Notes: generated by a model not told the origin, from the letters alone. A stretch of 64,000 nucleotides of DNA from Acidilobaceae archaeon (GCA_027037535.1 JALVZQ010000008.1:235962-299961); one strand, 5' to 3'; shown: positions 1 through 8,971, counted from the stretch's first letter. Numbers and translations are program-made.

Positions 1-2
1 AG

Positions 3-716
3 ACAAGCGCGCACGAGAACGAGTCTGATATATTTATAACTGGAGAAAAAATCTTTACCAGTAACGCTCCCTATGCCGACTACTTCGTCGTACTAGCCCT
101 CGGCTCCGGCGGACCCACACTCTACATGGTTCCCAGAAGTGAAAACATAACATATAGCCTCCTAGAAGTATCCGGGCTTAGAGGCACGGGAGCGTCAATA
201 GTGAGATATCGTAATGCACGAGGCAAACGAATAGGTGTCCCAGGCAAAGGTCTAAAAGAGTCCCTATCAGGCATAAACCTGGGTCGTCTAGGATATGCAG
301 CGATCGCGCTCGGTATCGCGGACTCGGCTCTTTCAATCATTGTAAAAACAGGGGCCTCTAAGACAATATTCGGGAAACAACTAATAGATTACCAAGGAAT
401 TAAATGGAGGATTGCAAGCATATACTCTAGAATCACTCTCCTAGAAACACTAGTCTCAGATCTAGCCGAGAAAGGTAAAGACAATTGGATTATCGACCCC
501 ACAAAGGCCTCCATAGCAAAGAATGAGGGCGCCAGACTAGCCCAAGACGCTGCCTGGGCAGCATCCCAGATCCTAGGAGGAAGAGGACTGGAGTTATGGA
601 GTGTAACCGAGCGGATGCAGAGAGATGCACGAGCCTTGGATATAGGTGAAGGAGCTAGAGAGGTCCTACTCGACTTCATAGCCTCAAAAGCCGTCAAAGC
701 CCATTCCTCCCTATAA
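3..716 (+). CDS. acyl-CoA dehydrogenase, C-terminal part (5' end outside window)
   Basis: FAD-dependent acyl-CoA dehydrogenase, oxidising an acyl-CoA to the enoyl-CoA. The frame is open from the left edge, and its first residues contain the GEKIFTSNAPYADY stretch typical of the middle beta domain of this family. The rest is the C-terminal helical domain, with the IFGKQLIDYQGIKW segment, a Gln-Ile-Leu-Gly-Gly-Arg-Gly motif that contacts FAD, and a conserved Arg-Asp near the end. The N-terminal domain lies outside the window. An acyl-CoA synthetase follows 3 kb downstream on the other strand, so a small fatty-acid or branched-acid oxidation capacity is likely. The substrate cannot be told. Confidence 0.85.
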   Translation, partial: TSAHENESDIFITGEKIFTSNAPYADYFVVLALGSGGPTLYMVPRSENITYSLLEVSGLRGTGASIVRYRNARGKRIGVPGKGLKESLSGINLGRLGYAAIALGIADSALSIIVKTGASKTIFGKQLIDYQGIKWRIASIYSRITLLETLVSDLAEKGKDNWIIDPTKASIAKNEGARLAQDAAWAASQILGGRGLELWSVTERMQRDARALDIGEGAREVLLDFIASKAVKAHSSL

Positions 717-777
717 ACCCTCAAATACTAGGATTAAATAACTCGATCAACCTCTTGAATATCTCGAGCTGATAAAA

Positions 778-1812
778 ATGGCCTCAAACAAAGCAATTAT
801 CGCACTAGTCATAGTACTATTAGTAGCTGCGGCCGGTTACTATGGATACAACCTGTATAGAGGAAACGAGGGCGGAGAACAGCAGGCCCCGAGCGTTCAA
901 ACCGAAACTGCCGTTCTACCCCTTGGGCCAGGAAGCCGTATTACAATAAACTCGACTATGTACTTTGAAGAAGGAAACCTATCTTCAAACCTTACAATCA
1001 TAATTAACCAGGAGGAAGAATGGCCTCTTCTCAACGTGTCCATTGTGGGGAACCAGACGCAGAACTCTCTCATGTCGTACGCGAACTTAATGGTACCAGC
1101 CGACGAACTTGGCCAAGAAACTATAAGTCTCCCTCTAGCAATTCCCATTATAGGAGAAGGACTCTGTATAAACCTAGACTTGATCTCTTCGAATGAGACA
1201 AGCTACGTTTATTCGGCCAATATAACTATCGGGCCATATAACATCTCCATAGAACACGTATATGACTCAAACGGGATACTTTACCTTGCAAAATACAGGT
1301 TATACTCATATCTACCCGAGCAAAACAAAACCCTCGACGTTCTACAGGTTTTAAAGACGGTTGACGTAGAACCGAGCAATACCTCGTATAAAGTAGAATA
1401 TAATTCTACGTGGCTCTGCAGTCCCCCTATCTCGAGTGATCTAATATTCACATGGGACGCCATAATCCATCTGTCCCGGAATAAGGCAGAGATAGTCACG
1501 TTAGATACCTTGAGGGATGCAATGGATCAAGGAGCCTACGTTGCGTTCCTATTAAAATCATGCCCTCACTGCCAGCGTACGTGGCCACATCTACTAGAAG
1601 CAATAAACCAGACAGGCACAGACGTGTACGCCATAGTAATAGGTAACCTAATGGACCCAGACTATCAAGGATTCCTAAAATCCACAATGCAACTAAATGG
1701 AATAACAGGGTACCCTACAATAGCTTACTTTAAGAATGGTTTTGCAACTGATAAACTATCAGGAGAAGTAGGAACAGAAGAAATAGTAGCATTCCTTACA
1801 AAGCCTAGGTAG
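778..1812 (+). CDS. membrane-anchored thioredoxin-fold protein with CPHC site
   Basis: A 344-residue exported protein. Residues 6-24 form one hydrophobic N-terminal segment (anchor or signal), followed by a low-complexity linker with GGEQQ. A middle region of about 200 residues is rich in Asn-X-Ser/Thr sequons, as expected of an extracytoplasmic archaeal protein. The C-terminal 90 residues look like a thioredoxin fold, with Cys262-Pro-His-Cys265 followed by a cis-proline-type segment (GITGYPTIAYFKNG). CPHC is the dithiol of DsbA-like oxidases, so a role in making or reshuffling disulfides outside the cell is inferred. The middle domain is not recognised. It has its own promoter-like AT stretch (about 732-742) and no obvious operon partner. 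Confidence 0.75.
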   Translation: MASNKAIIALVIVLLVAAAGYYGYNLYRGNEGGEQQAPSVQTETAVLPLGPGSRITINSTMYFEEGNLSSNLTIIINQEEEWPLLNVSIVGNQTQNSLMSYANLMVPADELGQETISLPLAIPIIGEGLCINLDLISSNETSYVYSANITIGPYNISIEHVYDSNGILYLAKYRLYSYLPEQNKTLDVLQVLKTVDVEPSNTSYKVEYNSTWLCSPPISSDLIFTWDAIIHLSRNKAEIVTLDTLRDAMDQGAYVAFLLKSCPHCQRTWPHLLEAINQTGTDVYAIVIGNLMDPDYQGFLKSTMQLNGITGYPTIAYFKNGFATDKLSGEVGTEEIVAFLTKPR

Positions 1813-1833
1813 ACATGTGCCCTTTTCCCTAGC

Positions 1834-2820
1834 CTAGTACAGGATCTTGCCTGCTCTGCGGGCCCTGGCCCCACTAATCCTTCTATCAGCTCCATACTCA
1901 TCGACGCCGTAAGCCATAGTATCTAGGCCTGCTCTAGGCACGCCATAGAACACTGTGAAGTAGTCTCTCTTCAAGTCTTCTGTCACGAGATGAAGGTACC
2001 TCTGGGTTATCCTTATATTAGAGTGTCCAAGAAGCCTCTGTAGTGTAACTAGACTCATACCTCTTCGTAGAGCTTCTGTTGCAAATGTATGTCTTAACAC
2101 GTGTGGTCTAACTTTTGATGAATCCACGCCTGCCAGCTCAGCCAGCTTCTTAAGACGTTTATAGACAGCTTGATACGATAGTGGTATGAGAAAGTCTCTG
2201 GGCCTTAGGCGCATCATATCGATATATGTCTCCAGAATAGTCCTTGTACGGGGCCCGAAAAAGACTATCCTCTCCTTACCATACTTTCCCTTTATCCGTA
2301 TAGATGCGTCTCTGAAATCAACATCTGCTACCCGAACACTTAGTAACTCGCCGATTCTCATACCTGTTTCTGCTAAAAGGACTACTATTAAGAGATCGAG
2401 TATATCCCTCGAGGCACCAATTAACCTCTCTAACTCGTCTTCCCTTAGAACTGTGTCTAGCGAGCCCTCATCCCTCCTCGGCACAGGTAGATCCGCTGAG
2501 ACCCCTATCCATGAAAGAAACCTTCTAACAAATAACGAGTAATAATGTATGGTGTTCTCCTTCTTTCCACCTCTTGGCCTTCTAGGCCCTTCTTCTCGAA
2601 GCCTAGACAGCCATAATAGATAATCCTCAACACCAATATCTGAGACTCTCCTGTCTTCTCCTATCCTAGCTAGAAAATCGTTTAGCGCTGCCCTATAGAC
2701 TTTCACAGTTTTACTACTGGCTCCCGCCACTAATAGCTCTCTTAGAAACCTCTCCACGGCGTCTCTTAACGTGTATTTCTCAATATTTCTTGGAGGAGGC
2801 GGGAGCCTTATCCTTACCAC
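1834..2820 (-). CDS. xerA: XerA/XerC-type tyrosine recombinase
   Basis: Site-specific tyrosine recombinase, probably the archaeal chromosome-dimer resolvase that acts at dif. The N-terminal SAM-like DNA-binding domain covers about residues 17-105. The catalytic domain has Arg155 (ETGMRIGELL), a Lys in the beta hairpin (around 177-179), His240-x-x-Arg243, His266 and the nucleophile Tyr275. All catalytic residues are present. The C-terminal tail after Tyr275 is about 50 residues, longer than I expect for XerA, and its end is rich in Arg and Ala. The start is GTG, with GGAGGGTG upstream. It stands alone next to a divergent methyltransferase, with no integrated element around it, so a housekeeping role is more likely than an integrase. 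Confidence 0.9.
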   Translation of the reverse strand: MVRIRLPPPPRNIEKYTLRDAVERFLRELLVAGASSKTVKVYRAALNDFLARIGEDRRVSDIGVEDYLLWLSRLREEGPRRPRGGKKENTIHYYSLFVRRFLSWIGVSADLPVPRRDEGSLDTVLREDELERLIGASRDILDLLIVVLLAETGMRIGELLSVRVADVDFRDASIRIKGKYGKERIVFFGPRTRTILETYIDMMRLRPRDFLIPLSYQAVYKRLKKLAELAGVDSSKVRPHVLRHTFATEALRRGMSLVTLQRLLGHSNIRITQRYLHLVTEDLKRDYFTVFYGVPRAGLDTMAYGVDEYGADRRISGARARRAGKILY

Positions 2821-2937
2821 TACTCATACACCCTCCACTATAATTCTTTAGTTTATTATATCCCGTCGCTTAATGGTGAAGAGCGAGTGATACTGGGGAA
2901 ACACCGTCGTTTGGCCCCAATAGGGAAGTGAGCAGAG

Positions 2938-3651
2938 GTGAATAGTAGAGAGGAACTATGGAGCGAGGTTGTCGCGTCAATTGAGGATTTAGCGGTGCAT
3001 GGATGCTATGAGAAAGTAAACAAATACATGAGCCTCAATACTGTCAATAAGCTGCGTGTAAAAACAATACGGCTCCTCGGAGACAGCCAGCGTGTCCTCG
3101 ACGCAGGTTGTGGACCCGGTACCTCCTCCGTATTGATTGCCAAGATGAAGCCCCATGCAATGCTCTATCTCTTGGATCCTTCTCTTAAAATGTTGAATAT
3201 AGCTGTTAAGACGTTGACTCAGACAGTGAATAGTATAGATGTACGCCCGCTTGTAGGCAGGTTCGAAAGAATCCCTCTAAGAGATAACGAGGTAGACGGT
3301 ATAACTGCGATGTTCAGCTTTAGAGACGCGCTTGACTTTGAGGAGGCGGTTGCCGAGTTTGCCCGGGTTCTAGGAGAAAACGGTAAACTGGCTATTCTCG
3401 ATATCTATAGGCCTAGAAGACTCGGAAGAATAATAGTCGGGCTCTATTTTAGGATAATTGTTCCAATAGCGGTGATGCTGAGCAGGTGCGCTGCTAGGAT
3501 CACTAAGTACACTGACTTCCTTGAAACAATTAATGTTATGCTTACAAAGGAGGAATTAGAGGACTTGCTATCTAAGTACTTTGAAAAAATTGTTACTTAC
3601 AATATAGCTCCTGGACTTGCTATCTTCTATGCTGAATCGCCTAAGCCTTAA
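2938..3651 (+). CDS. class I SAM-dependent methyltransferase
   Basis: A Rossmann-fold methyltransferase of 237 residues. Motif I is VLDAGCGPGTSS at about residues 53-64, and an acidic residue ends strand 2 (YLLDPSLKML). The post-motif strand carries DGITAMFSFRDALDF, resembling the UbiE/quinone-type methyltransferases in which the protein asks for the lowest barrier loop after Asp. The second half has a hydrophobic stretch (IIVGLYFRIIVPIAVML) that may bind a lipid-like substrate or a membrane. A menaquinone-type substrate is therefore possible but not shown. The start codon is GTG. The 3' end overlaps the convergent acyl-CoA synthetase by 11 bases. Confidence 0.78.
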   Translation: MNSREELWSEVVASIEDLAVHGCYEKVNKYMSLNTVNKLRVKTIRLLGDSQRVLDAGCGPGTSSVLIAKMKPHAMLYLLDPSLKMLNIAVKTLTQTVNSIDVRPLVGRFERIPLRDNEVDGITAMFSFRDALDFEEAVAEFARVLGENGKLAILDIYRPRRLGRIIVGLYFRIIVPIAVMLSRCAARITKYTDFLETINVMLTKEELEDLLSKYFEKIVTYNIAPGLAIFYAESPKP

Positions 3652-5608
3652 GATGTTCTTTGAGTTTCTCTATAGCTGTTCTGACTTCTTCGACTGATTC
3701 AGGATTATCCATTACTTCTGTCTTGAACCTGGTTTCTCCCCTGAATAGTGCTTTTATTATTCTCCGCATTATTTTTCCACTTCTCGTCCTTGGAAGATCT
3801 CTGACAGGAATTATCGAGTAGGGTGTGAAGGGCTTGCCAAGGCTATTGGCTACCCTCCGTTTTAGTTCTTCCTCGAGTCCCGGCGAGAATTCTTTCCTTG
3901 GAATGACGAAGCATGAGACGACCTCTCCCTTCACGGGGTGGGGGATACCTATGCAGGCCGACTCTACTATTTCTGGATGATCGTTTAGTATTGCTTCGAT
4001 CTCTGCCGGACCTATCCTTTTCCCTGCGACCTTGATAACGTCGTCTGCACGTCCCAGAATAAACCAGTAACCGTCCTCGTCAATATACGCGAGGTCCCCA
4101 TGATACCATACTCCCGGGAACCTAGACCAATAAGTCCTAATATACCTCTCGGGGTCTTTCCATAGCCCCCGCGTCATGCTCGGAGAAGGCTTCTTTACGA
4201 CAAGGTAGCCTGGCGATCCTCGTACTGGCTCTCCTGTATCGTCGAAAACGTCTGCATCCATGCCTAGTCCAGGCCCCCATAACGTACTCGGCTTAAGGTC
4301 TACGACGGGGCTTGGCAAGAGTATGCATCCGAATATCTCAGTTCCCCCGCTTAGGTTAATCATTGGCGCCTTGTCTCCGCCTACCTTTTCTACAACCCAG
4401 ATCCATGTATCCGGATCTATAGGTTCCCCAGTGTTGCCCAGTATCCTTATCGACTCGACGTCGTTATTCTCAGAGGGCTCAGGCGTCAACGTCTTCAATA
4501 ACCGTGCAACGGTAGCAGCAAAGCCAAACTGTGTGACCTTGTATTTTTCTATTAGCTCCCACATCCTTGTCTTCGAAGGATAATCTATAGCGCCTTCTAC
4601 TACTAGGTGTTTAGAGCCGAGGAATTGCGCACCCATAACCTGCCATGGACCCATCATCCACCCTAGATCCGTTATCCACCAGAGCCTGTCATTGCCATTG
4701 TCCCATACCGGCTTCGTGTCGAGATTATAGAAGTGTTCTTTCGCCGGCTGGATCACGGAGCCGATGTGGCTTATGACTGCTCCTTTAGGAGAACCCGTCG
4801 TTCCACTTGTGAAGAGTAGGAGGGCAGGATGCTCCGGGTCTAGCTCCTCTGGTTCCCGAGAAGCTCTTTTTCCTCGTATCGTATCGTCATATGTTATTAT
4901 CCTGTCATCTTCGGGCAGATCAGTTGTCTTTCCTCTACGCGCCACGATAATGTATTCGGATATGCGTCCCGAGATCTCATCGGCCTTTAGTGCTCTATCA
5001 AGTAGCGTTATCTTTTTGCCCCGTCTAAAATAATAGTCGCCTGTAAAAAGAATCCTTGCATTCGATGACTTAATACGCTCTGCGACTGCTCCAGGCGCGA
5101 AGCCGGAGAATATAGGGCTCGCGATAGCCCCTATCCTCATTGCAGAAAGCATTGCTATGATGGATTCAGGGCCCATAGGGGCATAGATTGCTATAACATC
5201 GCCTGGTTTAATCCCAACCTCATCCAGGAAATTCGAGAATCTCTGAACCTCGTCGAGAAGTTCATTATAAGTATATGTTCTCTCGGCTCCATCCTCACCT
5301 ACCCATGTAAAAGCCTCCCTATTACCGTAACCCATAGTAACTATCCTGTCGAGGACATTATATGACGCGTTAAACAATGCTCCTCGATACCATTTGGCCC
5401 ATTCTGGCCCTTGCGAAAGATCTACTGTCTCTCTCGGAGGCCTAAACCACTCTATTCCCAGAAAGTCCGGCAACGATCCCCAGAACCATCGATGATCTCT
5501 TGTAGTTTTTCTAACGAGATCGTGATAGTTCGAATAACCAAGCTTCTCCATTAACGCAGATACGTTCGCGTTTTGAACTACTTCTCTCGGAGGTCTCCAT
5601 ATTTTCAA
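3641..5608 (-). CDS. AMP-forming acyl-CoA synthetase (acetyl-CoA synthetase family)
   Basis: Adenylate-forming enzyme that activates a carboxylic acid with ATP and then transfers it to CoA. Length (655) and order of motifs match the acetyl/propionyl-CoA synthetase group: a P-loop-like TSGTTGSPKG (267-276), WWITDLGWMMGPW (about 310-322), GGTE (421-424), the hinge YHGD (502-505), the GRADDVIKVAGKRIGPAE core, and the catalytic Lys612 in RSGKIMRR. The start is a TTG (MKIWRPP). The Trp-rich site resembles acetyl-CoA synthetase, but similar enzymes use propionate, butyrate or hydroxypropionate. An acyl-CoA dehydrogenase lies nearby. It converges on, and overlaps, the methyltransferase by 11 bases. 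Confidence 0.9.
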   Translation of the reverse strand: MKIWRPPREVVQNANVSALMEKLGYSNYHDLVRKTTRDHRWFWGSLPDFLGIEWFRPPRETVDLSQGPEWAKWYRGALFNASYNVLDRIVTMGYGNREAFTWVGEDGAERTYTYNELLDEVQRFSNFLDEVGIKPGDVIAIYAPMGPESIIAMLSAMRIGAIASPIFSGFAPGAVAERIKSSNARILFTGDYYFRRGKKITLLDRALKADEISGRISEYIIVARRGKTTDLPEDDRIITYDDTIRGKRASREPEELDPEHPALLLFTSGTTGSPKGAVISHIGSVIQPAKEHFYNLDTKPVWDNGNDRLWWITDLGWMMGPWQVMGAQFLGSKHLVVEGAIDYPSKTRMWELIEKYKVTQFGFAATVARLLKTLTPEPSENNDVESIRILGNTGEPIDPDTWIWVVEKVGGDKAPMINLSGGTEIFGCILLPSPVVDLKPSTLWGPGLGMDADVFDDTGEPVRGSPGYLVVKKPSPSMTRGLWKDPERYIRTYWSRFPGVWYHGDLAYIDEDGYWFILGRADDVIKVAGKRIGPAEIEAILNDHPEIVESACIGIPHPVKGEVVSCFVIPRKEFSPGLEEELKRRVANSLGKPFTPYSIIPVRDLPRTRSGKIMRRIIKALFRGETRFKTEVMDNPESVEEVRTAIEKLKEHLKA

Positions 5609-5778
5609 GCCGTAGAACCCCCAGGATACTTATATCAAGGACGATTATAGTGTAATAATACTCGACAAATAATAGTTTTTATAATAGGGTTACACAGATC
5701 CCACTGTCCAATAGCCTAATTCTAAGAGATTAACTATGGAGAAACCTTATCACTATAGAAACCGACTCCTTCAACATA

Positions 5779-5853
5779 GGCCATGATGAGTGGTGACGGC
5801 AGCGAGGAATCTCCTGCCGTGTTCCGATGTGCTGATGTCACCCTCGCTGAGCC
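5779..5853 (+). ncRNA. C/D box small RNA (rRNA methylation guide), candidate
   Basis: In the 312-base gap before the ThrRS gene, a GC-rich stretch begins with GGC, then a perfect box C (ATGATGA, 5783-5789), and ends with box D CTGA (5847-5850) closed by GCC. Internal boxes are CCGA (D') and TGATGT (C', 5833-5838). The stretch next to box D reads TGTCACCCTCG. Its complement, GAGGGUGACA, resembles a segment I recall from domain I of archaeal 23S rRNA. Internal inverted repeats (GGTGAC/GTCACC, GGCAG/CTGCC) are unusual for a guide RNA, so a leader structure for ThrRS is an alternative. An AT-rich promoter-like element lies about 30 bases upstream. The rest of the gap is AT-rich, and I see nothing else in it. 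Confidence 0.6.
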
Positions 5854-5920
5854 CTCATATAGCGGCTAAGTTTATTTTACGAGGCTACTAATTCACTCTC
5901 TGGAACGTGAGGGAGCCCCC

Positions 5921-7321
5921 GTGGAGAAAAACCATATCGACTTTGCCTACGAGCAAGACCTAGTGGTTAGACCAGATTCAAGAGTACCTATACTTGACAG
6001 AGAGTTCGGCCATTATACAGGAGCCGGCGTCCCTCTTTTCAGCATAGGCGGTGGATACTATAGGTACACACTGATAGACATCCTTGCTAGGTTCCATGCC
6101 AGAAGAGGATACCATATAGTGGAAACACCCATAATAGCCAGCAGCAGCCTCTACAAGTTATCGGGCCACCTCGACTTCTACCGACAAAACATGTATCTCT
6201 TCAAAATAGAAGACCACGACTTCGCAATAAAACCGATGAACTGCCCCTACCATATACTACTATTCATGCACGAGCTCGCAAGACACCGTAACAAGGTAAG
6301 GCTCCCATTCAAGATATTCGAAGCAGGAAGAGTACACCGCTACGAGCCAAGCGGCAGTCTCTATGGCCTTTTACGAGTACGAGGATTTACACAAGACGAC
6401 GCCCACATAATAACACCCGAAGAAAACGCGGTAGAGTCAGTCTACAACGTTTTCGAAGAAATGAGGGAGCTAATGGAAAAACTCTTCCATCTCAACGTCT
6501 CAGGCGAAACAGTCTACCTACGACTAAGCCTCTCAGACAGAGAACTAATAGGAAAAGACTTCATGGGCACCCACGAGGAATGGAGCAAAGCCGAAAGCAT
6601 CCTAGAGCAAGCAGCCAAGATAATAAGCGAAAAATACAATATAACATACTATAAGGAAGAAGGAGAAGCCGCATTCTACGGGCCTAAAATAGACATTGTA
6701 ATGAAGATCCGTGAAGGAGAAACCGAAAAAGAATGGCAGCTAGGAACCATACAGTTCGACTTTAATCTTCCCAGGAGATTCCGCCTATACGATCTCGTCA
6801 AGGAAGTCTACGGTTATGATACAGTGTTCATTATTCATAGAGCCCTCATGGGGTCTCTCGAGAGGTTCCTAGGTGTATACCTGGACTACTACAAGGGTAG
6901 ACTACCATTCACACTAGCACCTGTGCAGTTCGCGATATTAGCGATAAGAAAAGGCACAGATATTGACTCAGAAATAGAATCCTTAGCATACCGGATAAAA
7001 CAAGAACTTATAGATAAAGGATTCAGGGCAGGTGTTGTACTGGCATCAAAGACTGGGCTCTCAAAGGATGTAAGACGATTAGAATCGACAGTGAAACCCT
7101 CCGTACTCGTCTATCTCGGCGAAAAAGAGATTCAGACCAAGACACTCATGGCTAGACCATACCTACACTCAGAACGAAAGAGAAGCAGCATAAAGATCCC
7201 GTTGGATCCAGAGTATCCTGCAAAACACGTAATAGAGCTAGGAAACAAGCTGGAGTCGGCTGTAAGGGAACTAGTAGGTTATGCTCCGAGAATACCGGGA
7301 GACATGGAATATATGTTATAA
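5921..7321 (+). CDS. thrS: threonyl-tRNA synthetase, catalytic form without editing domain
   Basis: Charges tRNA-Thr. The 466-residue protein starts directly with the class II catalytic core: Cys108 of KPMNCPYH and His162 (QDDAHI) are zinc ligands, motif 2 is FEAGRVHRYEPSGS (133-146), motif 3 contains HRALMGSLERF, and a C-terminal anticodon-binding domain follows (about 345-450). No N-terminal editing domain (N2 or the archaeal DTD-like type) is present. Crenarchaea are known to split this enzyme into a catalytic and an editing protein, and the editing partner is not in this window. The start is GTG with GAGGG upstream. It is probably transcribed alone. Confidence 0.95.
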   Translation: MEKNHIDFAYEQDLVVRPDSRVPILDREFGHYTGAGVPLFSIGGGYYRYTLIDILARFHARRGYHIVETPIIASSSLYKLSGHLDFYRQNMYLFKIEDHDFAIKPMNCPYHILLFMHELARHRNKVRLPFKIFEAGRVHRYEPSGSLYGLLRVRGFTQDDAHIITPEENAVESVYNVFEEMRELMEKLFHLNVSGETVYLRLSLSDRELIGKDFMGTHEEWSKAESILEQAAKIISEKYNITYYKEEGEAAFYGPKIDIVMKIREGETEKEWQLGTIQFDFNLPRRFRLYDLVKEVYGYDTVFIIHRALMGSLERFLGVYLDYYKGRLPFTLAPVQFAILAIRKGTDIDSEIESLAYRIKQELIDKGFRAGVVLASKTGLSKDVRRLESTVKPSVLVYLGEKEIQTKTLMARPYLHSERKRSSIKIPLDPEYPAKHVIELGNKLESAVRELVGYAPRIPGDMEYML

Positions 7322-7356
7322 TCCCTGGAGGCCATCGGAAGAGGCCCTCCCACATC

Positions 7357-7827
7357 CTATTTAGACAGCTTCTCTATTCTTTTACTAGTGATAGACCACA
7401 GAGAATCTCCAGAACACTCTTCTAATATCTCGACATCGCCTCCACAGATTTCGATAATACTCAAAGAGGCCTTCCTTACCTGCTCTGGCGGGCCTACTAT
7501 TATTACCTTTTCAACGCGGTCGATTTCCTGTACTACGTCTGCTACTTGACGTAGCCCAAGGAGATTAGCAATAAATCTTAGATTACGGTTTTTTATCCGG
7601 TCATTTAGTAGCTCGTCCTCTATTGTATACGTGTATGCTAGTGCTATAGAACATATTGTTAAATTCTGTAACAGACGAGATGGTATGCCTGCAATGACTA
7701 GATCGCCTATAGAAACACATTTCTTAACGAATTCCTCGGGATCATAGCTACTCTTTAACGAGAGTACCTCGACTCCTATTTCTATTCCCATTAAATCGAG
7801 TCTTTTCAAGGCCTCTTGCACCGGCAT
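7357..7827 (-). CDS. Cgi121-like KEOPS subunit, probable
   Basis: A 156-residue protein whose best resemblance is Cgi121, the KEOPS subunit that presents tRNA for t6A synthesis. The region NRNLRFIANLLGLRQVADV, followed by a VEKVIIVGPP strand, corresponds to the family pattern of a helix carrying a (S/T)GxRQI-like segment and a following strand. The first half predicts an alpha/beta layout with a long hydrophobic helix (ICSIALAYTYTIEDELL). The match is by general pattern rather than by an invariant motif, so the function is tentative. It lies 23 bases downstream of the MoaD-phosphoribosyltransferase gene on the same strand, and the two may be cotranscribed. Confidence 0.5.
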   Translation of the reverse strand: MPVQEALKRLDLMGIEIGVEVLSLKSSYDPEEFVKKCVSIGDLVIAGIPSRLLQNLTICSIALAYTYTIEDELLNDRIKNRNLRFIANLLGLRQVADVVQEIDRVEKVIIVGPPEQVRKASLSIIEICGGDVEILEECSGDSLWSITSKRIEKLSK

Positions 7828-7850
7828 TCCCTAAAATATTTCGTGTTATG

Positions 7851-8594
7851 TTATTCTTCCTCTATCAATCTTCGATATTCGTTTCTCTCCCACGGGAACA
7901 CTATCCAGTTTTCTGTTACCTCGGCATAATAGTCTGGCACTAGGTTAGTCCATGGCTTAATATAGAGGGTGACTGTTTTCACTTCTTTGGGCATATGGAA
8001 TCCCACTGCCTCCATAGCTAACTGTAGGGTAAGTCCTGTATCACTTATATCGTCTACTAGCAACACTTTCTTCTCTGTTATATCTAGGACAAGTGGTTGT
8101 CTTAGATATGGCCTCTCTCCTCGTAACCCTATCGTCTTGTATAGTTTGATTTCCATTACTCCTATATCATCCACTCCGAGCTCGTCTGCTAACAGGCGAG
8201 CCGGTACAAGTCCTCCTCGCAGGATTCCTACAATCACGTCTGGTTGATAACCACTATTCCTTATCTTTTCGGCTATTTTCCTCGTGTAGAGATCTATTTT
8301 TTCCCATGATATTTGTTCTATTTCTATTCTCTCAGATTTCCCGCCATGATTTACTGGGAGGATTACTATTTCCTTGGGTACATAGTTTTTATCTACTAAT
8401 CGTATGTCTTTACCGTCTACGAAGATTATGTATCCGGGTTTTCCCTCCACGTTTTCGACATCTATAATATCTCTTAGCCCCGGATATCTTTCGGCTAGTT
8501 CTCTAAACAACTTCTCTAGACTCATATCTTCTAACTCAAGGACGTCTTTTCCTACAATTTCTTGTAGACTCGCTAGTAGCTTTACTTTTGGCAT
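7851..8594 (-). CDS. MoaD/ThiS-like ubiquitin-fold domain fused to a purine-type phosphoribosyltransferase
   Basis: Two domains in one 247-residue chain. Residues 1-85 form a beta-grasp protein of the MoaD/ThiS/SAMP type and end in ILPVNHGG, i.e. the Gly84-Gly85 pair that normally is the free C-terminus. Residues about 98-240 form a type I phosphoribosyltransferase: the PRPP motif is VLLVDDISDTG (177-187), and VGILRGGLVPARLL supplies the pyrophosphate loop. This half resembles archaeal Gpt/hypoxanthine-guanine phosphoribosyltransferases. ATG is preceded by GGAGGGG. The Gly-Gly lies at the junction, so either the fusion is cut to release a modifier, or the domain is structural. Domain identity is certain from motifs. 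The consequence of the fusion is inference. Confidence 0.85.
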   Translation of the reverse strand: MPKVKLLASLQEIVGKDVLELEDMSLEKLFRELAERYPGLRDIIDVENVEGKPGYIIFVDGKDIRLVDKNYVPKEIVILPVNHGGKSERIEIEQISWEKIDLYTRKIAEKIRNSGYQPDVIVGILRGGLVPARLLADELGVDDIGVMEIKLYKTIGLRGERPYLRQPLVLDITEKKVLLVDDISDTGLTLQLAMEAVGFHMPKEVKTVTLYIKPWTNLVPDYYAEVTENWIVFPWERNEYRRLIEEE

Positions 8595-8684
8595 TATACC
8601 CCTCCAGGAGGCCTAGTCGTCTGCCTCTCACGGAGTATATTAGGAGTTCCATGTGTAATAACATGAATATTATAATTAATAAAA

Positions 8685-8897
8685 TTACCTGGATGCCTTC
8701 TTTGCCCGTTTTGCCTCTGCATTAATCAAATGCGTTATATATCCTGCTATCTGGTTGCGGATTTTCTTGCTTCTTAATTCTAGTAGTGCCGATACTACCC
8801 TCTTGTTATGCTCGAAGTCTCCCTTAAAGAGATCAGGGTATTTTTCGAGTAGTTTTCTGGCTGTTCTTTTTACCAGGGTTGTCCTTACTTTGCCCAT
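8685..8897 (-). CDS. rps17e: 30S ribosomal protein S17e
   Basis: Small-subunit ribosomal protein found in archaea and eukaryotes. The 70-residue product begins MGKVRTTLVKRTARKLLEKY and contains the family segment DFEHNKRVV...LRSKKIRNQIAGYITHL. I chose the ATG at 8897 over the GTG one codon upstream because GGTGAGGT precedes it at a normal distance. It is short, basic and complete. It is transcribed away from the thermosome gene. The 140-base divergent spacer holds the promoters of both. Confidence 0.93.
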   Translation of the reverse strand: MGKVRTTLVKRTARKLLEKYPDLFKGDFEHNKRVVSALLELRSKKIRNQIAGYITHLINAEAKRAKKASR

Positions 8898-8971
8898 CAC
8901 TACCTCACCCTGTGGGTTGTGAACATGTTGCAGGTTTAAAACTTACAGGTTGGTAGCTGATTATTATTCGC

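Noticed and set aside
1834..2820. Xer recombinase as a sign of an integrated virus or plasmid
   Set aside because: No tRNA, attachment repeats or accessory genes nearby, and the protein fits a housekeeping XerA.
2860..2937. TGGGG/CCCCA hairpin with GTGATAC before the methyltransferase gene as a C/D RNA
   Set aside because: No box D and no closing stem in the right place.
5745..5920. Riboswitch or tRNA-like operator controlling ThrRS
   Set aside because: The structured part is better explained by C and D boxes, and no tRNA-Thr anticodon-arm mimic is evident; kept only as an alternative.
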